59,719 bases of DNA from Halorubrum kocurii JCM 14978. Lineage in GTDB: Archaea; Halobacteriota; Halobacteria; Halobacteriales; Haloferacaceae. Positions 8,444 to 16,585 of the stretch are shown in pieces. Numbering within the stretch: the stretch's first letter is position 1; every line of letters starts with the position of its first letter. The stretch lies in the NCBI RefSeq assembly GCF_000337355.1, contig NZ_AOJH01000047.1:1-59719 (forward strand), read 5' to 3'. The translations under genes were made by a program, and so were the position numbers. The notes below the pieces were generated by a model. It was not told the DNA's origin, did no database searches, and was given only the letters and a program-made list of their open reading frames with translations.

Positions 8444-8872
8444 TCAGAACGCCCCCGCGATGAACGTCGGAACCGACGCGACGGTGATCGCTCCGGTCAA
8501 GATGAGCGACGCGTAGAAGCTCTTGTCTTGTGCCTCCAGTCCGACCCCGAGGTCGACGAGGAGGAGCCGGGTGCCGTTGAGCATGTGGAACACGGCGACT
8601 GCGAGCAGGCCGACCTCAAGGATACGCACTAAAAGCAGCCCTTCGAGGCTGACGATCGTTCCCGTGAACACGTCCGTCTGTGACCCCTGGAACATCATCG
8701 TCGCGCCGTCGGCTGCCGGGATCGCGGTACTCAACACGGCGATGTGAGTGAACAGGTAGCCGATGAGCACCCACCCCGTGAACTTATGAAAGATCCAGGC
8801 CCACATCCCCGCCTCGAACTCCCGCCAGCGGCTGAAGTCCTCGATGAGGCCTCGATTGTACGACTGACTCAT
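8444..8872 (-). CDS. sdhC: Succinate dehydrogenase cytochrome b556 subunit
   Basis: 142 residues. The first part, [20 protein letters not shown], corresponds to the SdhC family's conserved haem-binding region, followed by [15 protein letters not shown] and two more hydrophobic helices (about 75-98, 118-140). It is the first gene of the sdhCDBA operon, preceded by a TATA-like element at 8897-8902. Confidence 0.93.
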   Translation of the reverse strand: MSQSYNRGLIEDFSRWREFEAGMWAWIFHKFTGWVLIGYLFTHIAVLSTAIPAADGATMMFQGSQTDVFTGTIVSLEGLLLVRILEVGLLAVAVFHMLNGTRLLLVDLGVGLEAQDKSFYASLILTGAITVASVPTFIAGAF

Positions 8873-8896
8873 ACCTAACGGTTCCGCACCGGGGTC

Positions 8897-8902
8897 GTAT
8901 AG
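8897..8902 (-). promoter_or_regulatory. sdhC: Promoter (TATA) of the sdhCDBA operon
   Basis: CTATAC on the minus strand is centred 27-28 bases upstream of the sdhC ATG. It abuts a short inverted repeat TAGTA-GT-TACTA (8900-8911) that could be a regulator site; the latter is weak. The stretch 8903-9137 between the two divergent promoters otherwise shows nothing recognisable. Confidence 0.5.
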
Positions 8903-9137
8903 TAGTTACTAACGTGGCGGAGTCTTCGGGGTATCGACGAGCGGCGTCGCCGGCCTCGTGTTGCGAATCTGTCACCGGCTCGGTGCGCTCGGGGGGCACC
9001 CGAATGGGAGCCGCGAGAGCCGCGGTTTGCGGGGGGATAATCACGTGTGGCGGGCACGGTCGATCGCGGGTCGCGGGCACGGCTCCTAGCGGCCTGTCCG
9101 TGGGGCGGGTTCGCACGCCCGAACCGCTCGCGGAAGC

Positions 9138-9145
9138 CTTTTATG
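9138..9145 (+). promoter_or_regulatory. TATA box of the cold-shock gene
   Basis: CTTTTATG is centred about 29 bases before the ATG at 9171; a leaderless or near-leaderless transcript is expected. Confidence 0.6.
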
Positions 9146-9170
9146 TGCTCCACTCCCCGGTACGAGTGCA

Positions 9171-9365
9171 ATGGCGAAAGGCGAAGTTGACTTCTTCAAC
9201 GACACTGGCGGCTACGGATTTATCGAGACTGACGACGCGGACGAGGACGTGTTCTTCCACATGGAGGACGTCGGCGGCCCGGACCTGGAAGAGGGTCAGG
9301 AAGTCGAGTTCGACATCGAGGAAGCGGACAAGGGTCCGCGCGCGACGAACGTCACCCGCCTGTAA
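9171..9365 (+). CDS. Cold-shock domain protein (CspA family)
   Basis: 64 residues, a complete OB-fold cold-shock domain. RNP1-like GGYGFIE and RNP2-like EDVFFHMED are both present, as is the terminal RATNVTRL. It binds single-stranded RNA/DNA and acts as an RNA chaperone. It is more acidic than bacterial homologues, as expected in a halophile. Monocistronic with its own TATA element; a T-rich stretch (about 9391-9395) follows the stop. Confidence 0.95.
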   Translation: MAKGEVDFFNDTGGYGFIETDDADEDVFFHMEDVGGPDLEEGQEVEFDIEEADKGPRATNVTRL

Positions 9366-9470
9366 CTCCGGCGACGACGTTCTCAGGTGTATCGGCTTTT
9401 CGACTGTCCTACGCTCCTGAGCGACTGCTCCGTCCGCTATCGCGACCGAAACGTCACCGACCGACAGGGA

Positions 9471-9476
9471 TTTACC
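9471..9476 (+). promoter_or_regulatory. TATA-like element of the tetR gene
   Basis: TTTACC lies 27-28 bases before the ATG at 9501. The palindromic operator at 9483-9500 lies directly downstream. Confidence 0.5.
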
Positions 9477-9482
9477 GATTGC

Positions 9483-9500
9483 TGACTGACCGGTCAGTCA
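9483..9500 (+). promoter_or_regulatory. Palindromic TetR-type operator
   Basis: A perfect 18-base palindrome, TGACTGACCGGTCAGTCA, ends at the base before the tetR start codon. It sits between the TATA-like TTTACC and the expected transcription start, where a bound dimer would block transcription. The form is typical of TetR-family sites, so autorepression by the gene it precedes is likely but inferred. Confidence 0.75.
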
Positions 9501-10343
9501 ATGAGCGACGAGCCGAGCGCGGCGGACGAGATCATGGACGGGGTCTACCGCGCGCTCCGCGCACACGGCTACGCCGACGCGACGATGCAAGACATCGCCG
9601 ACGAGTGTTCGAAGAGCAAGTCGCTGCTCCACTACCACTACGACACGAAGGAGGACCTGCTCGTCGCCTTCCTCGATCACGTCATCAGCGACTCGGAGCG
9701 TCGGATCGCGGCCCACGCCGACGACCCGCCGGCGGAGCGGCTCGCGGGGTTCATCGGGTGGTTCGTCTTCGAGCGACAGGCGGTCGACCGGGAGGCGTTC
9801 CACATCGCCCTCCTCGAGCTCCGCACGCAGGGGCCGTTCAACGAGCCGATCCGCGAACAGCTCGTCCGGAGCGACCGGCTGCTCCGCGGGACAGTCGTCG
9901 ACATTCTCGAATCCGGCATCGAGGCGGGGGTCTTCCGCGACGTCGACGTCGAGGAGACGGCCGCCCTCTTGGTGGCGACGCTGGACGGCGCGCGGACGCG
10001 ACAGATAACCTTGAGCGGGGGGGCCGACGACGCCGCCGACGGCGAGGGGTTCGGCCGCGACCGGTCCGACGACTCTTCGCCCGACGACTCTTCGCCCGAC
10101 GACTCCTCGCCCGACGACTCCTCGCCCGACGACTCCTCGCCCGACGACTCCCCGTCCGGAACGTTCGACGCCGCCGACCGTCCCGAGCCGACGTATACGC
10201 GAGCGGTCGCGGAGGCGACCCTCCGCCGGATCGTCGACCCGCTGCTCGCCGAGGGCGTGGAGCTCCCCTCGCTCGAAGTGGGGATCGCTGAGATGGCGCC
10301 GGAGGGCGGGGGGCGGACCGAGAACGGGGACGCGGACGAATGA
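9501..10343 (+). CDS. TetR/AcrR family transcriptional regulator with DDSSP repeat insert
   Basis: 280 residues. The N-terminal TetR helix-turn-helix spans about residues 8-55 (GYADATMQDIADECSKSKSL, then LHYHYDTKEDLL). The C-terminal domain resembles BetI/AcrR ligand-binding regions, about residues 60-180. From about residue 190 a hydrophilic insert of five to six DDSSP repeats is followed by about 60 more residues (TYTRAVAEATLRRIVDPLL). The family represses adjacent transporter genes until an effector binds. The MFS gene starts 57 bases downstream on the same strand, suggesting a self-regulated exporter operon. Confidence 0.9.
   Translation: MSDEPSAADEIMDGVYRALRAHGYADATMQDIADECSKSKSLLHYHYDTKEDLLVAFLDHVISDSERRIAAHADDPPAERLAGFIGWFVFERQAVDREAFHIALLELRTQGPFNEPIREQLVRSDRLLRGTVVDILESGIEAGVFRDVDVEETAALLVATLDGARTRQITLSGGADDAADGEGFGRDRSDDSSPDDSSPDDSSPDDSSPDDSSPDDSPSGTFDAADRPEPTYTRAVAEATLRRIVDPLLAEGVELPSLEVGIAEMAPEGGGRTENGDADE
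10068..10157 (+). repeat. 15-base tandem repeat encoding DDSSP
   Basis: Six consecutive 15-base units, GACGACTCYTCGCCC with a diverged last copy, sit in frame inside the tetR gene. They encode a flexible acidic linker. Two units share a T and three a C at the ninth position, so the array has begun to diverge. Copy number probably varies between strains. Confidence 0.95.
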
Positions 10344-10400
10344 TCGGCGGCCCGGGCCGGAACGGCGTCGACCGCGTCCCCCGCCGCCCGACGAGGCGGG

Positions 10401-11786
10401 GTGGCTGAGGTGGGGCTGCTCGGGTTCGATCGGCCGCCGACCGTGCTGCTCGCGGTGATCGCCAGCACCTTCTTCGTCGGCTTCGGCGGCGGGGTCGTCT
10501 TCCCGATCCTCCCAAACCTCGGCGCGGTCCTCGGCATCTCGGCGTTCATGGTCGGGGTGATCCTCTCGGCGAACCGGTGGGTGCGGCTCGTCGCGAACGC
10601 GCCGGCCGGCGCCTTGGTCGACCGGTACGGAACGCGCACCCCGTTTGTCGTCGGGCTGCTCGTGGAGGGCGTCGCCACCCTCGGGTACGTCGTCGCGCTC
10701 GCGATGCCGCCCGCCGAGTCGCTCCGTCCCCTCGCCGCCTCCCTGCCGACGGTCGCGGCGGGGCCGGTGACGCTCGGCGCGGAGCAGTGGTTCGCTCCGA
10801 TCGGGGTCGCCGTCGCGCCCGAGACGTGGTTTCTGCTCGCGCGGGTCCTCTGGGGGCTCGGGTCCGCCGCGGTGTTCGCGACCGCCTACACCATCGCCGC
10901 CGACCTCTCCGACAGCGGTTCGCGGGGGACGAACATGGGCGTCGTCCGCGGCGGGATCACGATGGGGTTCCCGGCCGGCCTGGTGCTCGGCGGAATCGTC
11001 TCCGCGCTCGCGGGCAACATCGCCGCCTTCGCCGTCGCGGCCGCCTTCGCCCTGACCGCCAGCGTCGTCGCCTACCGCTACGTCCCGGAGACCCACGTCA
11101 CGGGCGACCGGTCGGGCGACGCGATCAATCCGTGGGACGTGGACACCGCCGTCCCCGCCGTGACGGTCGGGCTGGTCAACTTCGGGCTGATGTTCGCGTA
11201 CATCGGCGCGCTGTTCTCCACGCTCGTGCTTTTTCTCGGGGCGAACGACATCTCACTCTTCGGGCTCGCCCCGCAGGGGACCTCCGGGCTGTTCATGGCC
11301 GGCACCGTCCTCTCGGCGTCCTTCTTCATGCTCGTCGGCGGTCGGATATCGGACACTCGAGACTCGCGGACGCCGATACTGCTGACGTTCCTCGTGGTGT
11401 CGTTCGTCGGGTTCCTGCTGCTCGCGCGGGCCGGGTCGGTGGTCTCGCTCGGGCTCGCCTGCGTCTTCATCGGCGCCGGGCAGGGCGGGACGAGCGGTCC
11501 GATGATGGCCCTCCTCGCGGACCTGACCCCCGACGAGCGGATGGGCCGGGCGTCGGGGACGAACAACGTCCTCGGCGACGTGGGCGGCGGCCTCGGGCCC
11601 ATGGTGTCGCTCCCGCTGATCGAGGCGGTCGGGTTCGCGCCCATCTACGCCGCCTGCGCGGTCCTCCCGCTCGCCGCGGGAGTCGCGCTGCTGCTCGGCG
11701 TCCGCCGCGAGACCGGGACGTTCCTCCCCGGGCGCACGGCTCGCGAAGCGGTTCCGGGAGACGGGTCGCCGCCCGCGGAGCCGTGA
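10401..11786 (+). CDS. MFS transporter (probable drug/metabolite exporter)
   Basis: 461 residues from a GTG. About 12 hydrophobic helices. The MFS motif A region is recognisable between helices 2 and 3 as GALVDRYGTRTPFVVG, and a second half-motif is GRISDTRDSRTPIL near residue 315. Two insertions, around residues 105-135 and the central loop, are longer than usual. The substrate cannot be read from sequence. Its position behind tetR suggests an inducible efflux pump. Confidence 0.85.
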   Translation: MAEVGLLGFDRPPTVLLAVIASTFFVGFGGGVVFPILPNLGAVLGISAFMVGVILSANRWVRLVANAPAGALVDRYGTRTPFVVGLLVEGVATLGYVVALAMPPAESLRPLAASLPTVAAGPVTLGAEQWFAPIGVAVAPETWFLLARVLWGLGSAAVFATAYTIAADLSDSGSRGTNMGVVRGGITMGFPAGLVLGGIVSALAGNIAAFAVAAAFALTASVVAYRYVPETHVTGDRSGDAINPWDVDTAVPAVTVGLVNFGLMFAYIGALFSTLVLFLGANDISLFGLAPQGTSGLFMAGTVLSASFFMLVGGRISDTRDSRTPILLTFLVVSFVGFLLLARAGSVVSLGLACVFIGAGQGGTSGPMMALLADLTPDERMGRASGTNNVLGDVGGGLGPMVSLPLIEAVGFAPIYAACAVLPLAAGVALLLGVRRETGTFLPGRTAREAVPGDGSPPAEP

Positions 11787-11832
11787 TCCGCATCGGGTCG
11801 CCGGCGATTCGGTGGCGGTCACCGCGCGGGAG

Positions 11833-11844
11833 CGCTTATAAGCG
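11833..11844. promoter_or_regulatory. Palindromic TATA-containing element CGCTTATAAGCG
   Basis: A perfect 12-base palindrome with TTATAA at its centre lies in the 190-base gap between the MFS gene and rpl11. It could be an upstream promoter giving rpl11 a leader of about 110 bases, or a bidirectional promoter. No ORF follows it directly. Confidence 0.35.
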
Positions 11845-11946
11845 ATCTCCGCGTCCGGAGTGTCCCCCCAAACGACGTAACGGCCGCACCACGGCCGATC
11901 ACAGTGGTGTGCGAACCGCTGGCTCCCGCTGCTCGAAAGAACAACC

Positions 11947-11953
11947 GTTAAAA
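11947..11953 (+). promoter_or_regulatory. rpl11: TATA box of rpl11
   Basis: GTTAAAA is centred 27 bases upstream of the rpl11 ATG. Confidence 0.65.
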
Positions 11954-11976
11954 GTCGCCACCGGGTTCGTACGGAT

Positions 11977-12453
11977 ATGGCTGGAACTATCGAAGCGCTC
12001 GTCCCCGGCGGGCAGGCCACCCCAGGCCCGCCGCTCGGTCCCGAGCTCGGACCGACGCCGGTGGACGTTCAGGACGTCGTGTCGCAGATCAACGACGAGA
12101 CCGCCGCGTTCGACGGCATGGAAGTGCCCGTCACCGTCGAGTACGACGACGACGGCTCCTTCACGATCGAGGTCGGCGTCCCCCCGACGGCCGAACTGAT
12201 CAAAGACGAGGCCGGCTTCGAGACCGGCTCCGGCGAGCCTCAGAAGGACTTCGTCGCGGACATGTCCATCGAACAGGTGAAGAAGGTCGCCGAGCAGAAG
12301 TCGAGCGACCTGCTCGCGTACGACGTGAAAAACGCCGCCAAGGAAGTCGGCGGCACCTGCGCCTCCCTCGGCGTCACCATCGAGGGCGAGGACGCCCGGA
12401 CGTTCGACGACCGCGTCGACGCCGGCGACTACGACGACGTCCTCGACGAGTAA
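11977..12453 (+). CDS. rpl11: 50S ribosomal protein L11 (uL11)
   Basis: 158 residues. The N-terminal VPGGQATPGPPLGPELGPTP is the hallmark of uL11, and the C-terminal rRNA-binding domain is present. L11 forms the GTPase-associated centre with 23S rRNA. In Halobacterium it lies next to the L1-L10-L12 genes, but here the downstream neighbour is a convergent membrane protein, so the cluster is split. A T-tract follows the stop. Confidence 0.97.
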   Translation: MAGTIEALVPGGQATPGPPLGPELGPTPVDVQDVVSQINDETAAFDGMEVPVTVEYDDDGSFTIEVGVPPTAELIKDEAGFETGSGEPQKDFVADMSIEQVKKVAEQKSSDLLAYDVKNAAKEVGGTCASLGVTIEGEDARTFDDRVDAGDYDDVLDE

Positions 12454-12466
12454 CCCTCGCCCGCGG

Positions 12467-12472
12467 CTTTTT
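12467..12472 (+). terminator. T-tract terminator after rpl11
   Basis: CTTTTTC shortly after the stop codon and GC-rich sequence fits the T-rich termination signals of haloarchaea. Weak evidence. Confidence 0.35.
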
Positions 12473-12527
12473 CAGGCGGTCTGTTCCGTTCCCACTGAAC
12501 ACCGGCGAGTCTCGACCGTCCGCCGAC

Positions 12528-13250
12528 TCACACGGCGGGCCGATTCGCGGTGTCGGGTTCCGTCGCGTCGGTCGCGACCGGCCGCACGTCGGTCCACGTC
12601 CAGCCGATGATCGCGGCGGCCGCGACGATCGCGTAGAACTGGACGAACACCCCGGCGATCGTGCCGAGGACCGGGACGACGGAGAGCACGCCGATCGCCA
12701 ACGAGCCGGCGAGCGCCACCGCGATTGCGGTGAGCCACCCGACGGCGTACGCCCGCTTCGAGACGACGCCCCAGAGCGCGCCGAGCGCGAAGCCGTCGCC
12801 GACGCGCCCGGACTCCGCGACCGCGGCCAGCGCCGCCGGCGTCACGTAGACGCCGGCGACCGAGACGGCCAGCGCGGCGACGACGAGCAGCAGCGCCAAC
12901 AGCCCGCCGACCAGCCCGCCGAGGATGCCGCCGGCGCCGTCACCGGAGCCGAGAACGGCCGCGCCGACGCCGAAGACGGCGGCGACCGCCAGGATCGCGA
13001 GCGGCAGCAGCGAATACACGAACGTGACGGCGAACGCCTTCGCTCCCTCGACGAGGAGGTCGCCCCACTCCTCGAAGACCGGCGGTTCGTCGTCGCCGTC
13101 GGCCGTCTGCCGGAGAACCCGTGCGAGATATCCGAGCACGAGGAACGAGGGAATCAGGAGCGGACTCGCGAGCAGCAGTACGCCGCCGATCGCGACCGTC
13201 ACGATGGCGTCGTCGCTGTCGCGGAGGTAGTTTAGGGATTCTGACAACAT
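12528..13250 (-). CDS. DUF4013-type membrane protein
   Basis: 240 residues, strongly hydrophobic, with about six membrane segments. The N-terminal SLNYLRDSDDAIVTVAIGG and following LLIPSFLVLGYLARVLRQT match my recollection of haloarchaeal DUF4013 proteins. Function unknown. A TTAA-containing element at about 13281-13288 lies upstream. Convergent with rpl11 and divergent from 13382-13669. Confidence 0.75.
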   Translation of the reverse strand: MLSESLNYLRDSDDAIVTVAIGGVLLLASPLLIPSFLVLGYLARVLRQTADGDDEPPVFEEWGDLLVEGAKAFAVTFVYSLLPLAILAVAAVFGVGAAVLGSGDGAGGILGGLVGGLLALLLVVAALAVSVAGVYVTPAALAAVAESGRVGDGFALGALWGVVSKRAYAVGWLTAIAVALAGSLAIGVLSVVPVLGTIAGVFVQFYAIVAAAAIIGWTWTDVRPVATDATEPDTANRPAV

Positions 13251-13350
13251 GCGTGATCCCCTGTGTGAACGCGCTGTGAGGACTTAACACCCTACGGTGG
13301 TTTCGACCGGTGAGGCGCGGTCGCCCGTCTCGGCCGCCTTCGGACGGCGG

Positions 13351-13356
13351 TTTTAT
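13351..13356 (+). promoter_or_regulatory. TATA box of gene 13382-13669
   Basis: TTTTAT lies 28 bases before ATG 13382 and excludes the longer reading frame starting at 13310. Confidence 0.6.
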
Positions 13357-13381
13357 TCCCGAATCGCGCGCATGTCCCGGT

Positions 13382-13669
13382 ATGCCCGACCTCAATCCGA
13401 TCGCCAAGCGCATCCACAACGTTCAACCGCGGCCCGTCCGGCTCACCCTCGACGACGGCGAGACCGGGGTCTACGAGTTCTCCTCGACGGAGTTCTTCCA
13501 GCGGGAGTTCCGCGGCGAAGGGGTCCGGACGGACGCCGACGGCGACGCGGCGTTCCGCCTGATCACCGACGACGACTACGAGTCCGTGTTACTCGGGCGC
13601 TCCGGTCCGGACGAGAACGGGTGGACGGTCGTCGGCGAGGTGACCGAGGCGGAGCAGGCTGAAGACTGA
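13382..13669 (+). CDS. Conserved small haloarchaeal protein, unknown function
   Basis: 95 residues beginning MPDLNPIAKRIHNVQPRPV. It is a compact acidic protein with alternating short beta-type segments (VRLTLDDGETGVYEFSSTEF, RLITDDDYESVLLGR, WTVVGEVTEAE). No membrane segment, cysteines or known catalytic motif. The start is fixed by the TATA element. I recognise it as the kind of protein widely kept in haloarchaea but cannot assign a role. Confidence 0.75.
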   Translation: MPDLNPIAKRIHNVQPRPVRLTLDDGETGVYEFSSTEFFQREFRGEGVRTDADGDAAFRLITDDDYESVLLGRSGPDENGWTVVGEVTEAEQAED

Positions 13670-13707
13670 TCCACGTCGCCGCCGGCGCCCCGTTTTAAAT
13701 ACATACC

Positions 13708-14157
13708 TCACCGAACGACCGTCACGGGCACCTCGGCCCGGCGGACCACGCCCTCCGCGACGCTCCCGAGCAGGACCCGGGAGAGCCCGGTCCGCCCCTG
13801 ACTCGCCAGCACGACGTGGTCGAACGGCTCGGCGGGATCGTCCTCGCCGACCGGCTTCTCGCCGCCCGCCACGCCGAGAATCGTCGCCGTCGGCCGCCCC
13901 ACCTCGAGTCTCGTCTCGACCTCGCGGTCGACCGTCGCGGCCGCCTCGCTCAGGACCCGCTCGCCGCGCTGCTTGGCGCTGTCGTACCACTGGTCCGCGG
14001 CGCCCGGGAACCCGCCCTCCGCGCCGGTCGCCGAGTCGGCGGGGTTGATCACGTGCAGGGCCGTCAGCTCGGCGTCGGGCCACTCCGTCGCCGCGAACTG
14101 AAGCGCCTCGGCCGCCTCCGCCGACCCGTCGATCGCAACGAGGATCCGTTTGCCCAT
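13708..14157 (-). CDS. Universal stress protein (UspA family)
   Basis: 149 residues from ATG 14157. It begins GKRILVAIDGSAEAAEAL and ends with the ATP-binding signature HVVLASQGRTGLSRVLLGSV followed by VPVTVVR, covering one complete Usp domain. GxxG near GRTGLSRVLLGS suggests ATP binding. A TATA-like element at 14181-14187 lies 27 bases upstream, so the longer ORF start at 14238 was rejected. Confidence 0.93.
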   Translation of the reverse strand: MGKRILVAIDGSAEAAEALQFAATEWPDAELTALHVINPADSATGAEGGFPGAADQWYDSAKQRGERVLSEAAATVDREVETRLEVGRPTATILGVAGGEKPVGEDDPAEPFDHVVLASQGRTGLSRVLLGSVAEGVVRRAEVPVTVVR

Positions 14158-14268
14158 AGGCCAGTTTCTCAGTCTCGAGGTAAAAAGGCCGGCGGCGGCT
14201 CCGACTCGGCGGCAATCCGGTCGCGATCGAGCTCGCACCGATCCCGACCGGCGCGCGCGCCCGTCCGC

Positions 14269-16128
14269 TCACTCCCCGTGGCGAGTCACGCACTCCGAGA
14301 GCCCGATCAGCTCGACGGGCTCGGAGTTGTCCGGGGAGTAGACCACCATCTGCCCCTTCTCCATGTACGGGACCTTCCCGGCGAGGTTCGCGGGGATGTT
14401 GACGCTGGAGATCGCGTCCTCGTCGCCGAGGTTCAAGACGATCTTCGTGTTCACCTGTTTAAATACCGACTCGGCAACGTCCTGCGGGTCCTGCGTGATC
14501 AGGAAGAGGCCGAGCCGCTCCTTCCTGCCCTGCTTCGCGGCCTCGGTGAACTTCTGGACGACCTTGCGGGCCTGCACCGTGTCGGCGTCCGCGAGGAAGT
14601 TGTGCGCCTCGTCCATCCCGATGAGCAGCGGCGTCTCCTCGATCCGGTCGCTGTCGGGGTCGTTCGAGAGCTTGTCGTCGACGAGCAGGCCCGCGACCGC
14701 GAGCACGACGATCTCCTTCTGCCGAGACGTGGGGAGGTGGTACGTCGGGATCACGGAGAGCCCGCCGGGCCGGACGAGGGTGTGGTCCAGCTCCGTGATC
14801 GGCTTCGCGTCCTGGTCGAAGACACCGCCGGGCACGCCGCGGACCCGCCGTTTGACGGCGTCGAACGTCGCCTCGTGGACCCGACCGCTCTCGTCGAGCT
14901 CCTCTTTGAGCGCCGGGTCGTCGAGGTACGAGAGGAACTGGCTGTAGGTCCCGTCGTCGCCGTAGTCACGGAAGAAGCGGTTGAGCAGGGTCAACAGGGC
15001 GGGATACTGGTTCTCGTTGAGCCCGGAGCCGGCGACGAGCCACGGCATGTCCCGCGCCAGCGAGAAGGGGATCGTGAACTCGACGCGCTCGGCGCGGTGG
15101 CCCTCGCCCGGATACGTCGCGTTCGCGGCCCGCGGCACCAGCGCGACGGTGTCGTCGTGGCCGCCGTGCGCGATCCCCTCGCGGTCCAGCCGGCGCGCGA
15201 AGTCGGCGCCGAGGTCGGGGTTGTCGTCGTGCATCTGCGCGTACTCGTCCTGCGGGTCGAACTGGACGACCGCCATCCGCGACTCCCGGCCGTCGCCGGT
15301 CGGGTACGTGCGGTCCGAGTCGAGGTACTGCCGGAGGACGTTCTTGGAGGCGTGGGTCTTCCCCGACCCGGTCCCGCCGGCGACGAGGGTGTGGCGGAAC
15401 GCGAGCGGGTCGCCGTCCGCGTAGTCGTCCTTCACCCGGTAGTCGACCGTGGGCGGCTCGGCCGCCGTCCGGACCTTCTCGCCGCCGACGGAGAGGTGGC
15501 CGAGGAAGACGCCGTCCTCGGGGATCTTCAGCCCGGTCTTGATCTCGGCGTCGTCGGAGGCCTCTTCGACGACCGCGCCCGGCTTCGGGACCCGGTCGGT
15601 CATCCGTCGTTTCATGTCGTCGCCGGAGCCGTAGACGACGGACATCGGCTCCAGTTCGGCCATGAACTTGTAGTCGCGCTCGGCGAAGTCGTCGCGGCGC
15701 ATCTGCCGGCGGGCGTGGATCTCGGTGGCGTCGTCCGACCGGAACTCCTGTGCGTACTCCAACCCCGTGATCCGACAGAACAGCCGCTCACCGTCCGGAT
15801 ACGGGATCAGGAGGTACTTGCCGAGCCGGACCGACTCGCGGTTCCCGGTCGTGACGAACGCCCGCAGCGTCGTCTCGTCCTCCTCCTCGGCGACTCGGAG
15901 CCCCTGCGAGACGGAGACGACGCCGAGCCCGGCGTCCTCGCCCGCCGGTTCCACGTCGTACGCGGCGAACCCGCCGCCGGCCGCGCCCCCGTCCGACGAC
16001 GCGGTATCGCCGCTCTCACTGTCACCGCGTTCGGCGTCACCGCGCCCGGCGGCCGGGGGGTCGGCGGCGTCGGTATCGCCGCCGTCGCCCTCGTCGCCGC
16101 CGAACTCGGTGAAGTCCTCCAGCGTCAT
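14269..16128 (-). CDS. HerA-like ATPase (DUF87/FtsK superfamily)
   Basis: 619 residues from ATG 16128. An acidic, low-complexity N-terminus (1-60) is followed by a HAS-barrel-like region (about 70-180) and an ATPase core with Walker A GGTGSGKT at 251-258. LLIGMDEAHNFLADA near residue 525 is a Walker B. These proteins form hexameric DNA translocases; HerA normally works with the nuclease NurA in break resection. No NurA, Mre11 or Rad50 gene is close, so its partner is unknown and it may belong to one of the orphan HerA-like groups. GTG 16149 is an alternative start. Confidence 0.85.
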   Translation of the reverse strand: MTLEDFTEFGGDEGDGGDTDAADPPAAGRGDAERGDSESGDTASSDGGAAGGGFAAYDVEPAGEDAGLGVVSVSQGLRVAEEEDETTLRAFVTTGNRESVRLGKYLLIPYPDGERLFCRITGLEYAQEFRSDDATEIHARRQMRRDDFAERDYKFMAELEPMSVVYGSGDDMKRRMTDRVPKPGAVVEEASDDAEIKTGLKIPEDGVFLGHLSVGGEKVRTAAEPPTVDYRVKDDYADGDPLAFRHTLVAGGTGSGKTHASKNVLRQYLDSDRTYPTGDGRESRMAVVQFDPQDEYAQMHDDNPDLGADFARRLDREGIAHGGHDDTVALVPRAANATYPGEGHRAERVEFTIPFSLARDMPWLVAGSGLNENQYPALLTLLNRFFRDYGDDGTYSQFLSYLDDPALKEELDESGRVHEATFDAVKRRVRGVPGGVFDQDAKPITELDHTLVRPGGLSVIPTYHLPTSRQKEIVVLAVAGLLVDDKLSNDPDSDRIEETPLLIGMDEAHNFLADADTVQARKVVQKFTEAAKQGRKERLGLFLITQDPQDVAESVFKQVNTKIVLNLGDEDAISSVNIPANLAGKVPYMEKGQMVVYSPDNSEPVELIGLSECVTRHGE

Positions 16129-16230
16129 GGCAGATCCACCGCCTCCCACGCCGAAAGCGTTTCCCCCTCGTCGCCCGGTTTCGGGACGTTCTCACGGGCC
16201 CCTTTTGAGTCTCCGGACCGTACCGAGGGC

Positions 16231-16566
16231 ATGATACTCGTTCGCGGCAGCGGCGGCGGGACGGAGCTCACCGGAACGGTGTTCGAGCGCGGTGAGGAGC
16301 CGCCCGGTTATAAGGGCGCCCCCGACGAGGACGCCCCTTACGTCTGGGTGTGCGACTCCTTCTACGAGGTCGAGAGCGGCGGGTCGTCCCTCCTCGTCGA
16401 CGACGAGGAGATCCGGGTCGCCTTCGAGGAGCCGATGCCCCGCGGGTTCGACACCCGCGATCAGGCGCTGACCGCGGCGAAAGAGCACGTCAGAACCCAG
16501 TTCGCCCGGATCGGCGTCGACTCCGCCGCCGTCGAGATCGAGGTGACGAAGGAGGATCCGGCCTGA
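16231..16566 (+). CDS. Conserved haloarchaeal protein, unknown function
   Basis: 111 residues, MILVRGSGGGTELTGTVFE onward. It is a soluble protein with a beta-rich first half and a helical end (RDQALTAAKEHVRTQFARIG) and no recognised catalytic motif. CTTTTG at 16202-16207 lies about 26 bases upstream of the ATG, which excludes longer frames that run through the herA-like gene on the other strand. Divergent from that gene, possibly sharing regulation. Confidence 0.7.
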   Translation: MILVRGSGGGTELTGTVFERGEEPPGYKGAPDEDAPYVWVCDSFYEVESGGSSLLVDDEEIRVAFEEPMPRGFDTRDQALTAAKEHVRTQFARIGVDSAAVEIEVTKEDPA

Positions 16567-16585
16567 GCGCGCCCGGGGCGGCGCG

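Noticed and set aside
13816-16566. 916-residue plus-strand open frame covering the HerA-like gene
   Set aside because: Only its last 111 codons (from ATG 16231) have a promoter and protein-like composition; the rest is a shadow of the HerA-like gene.
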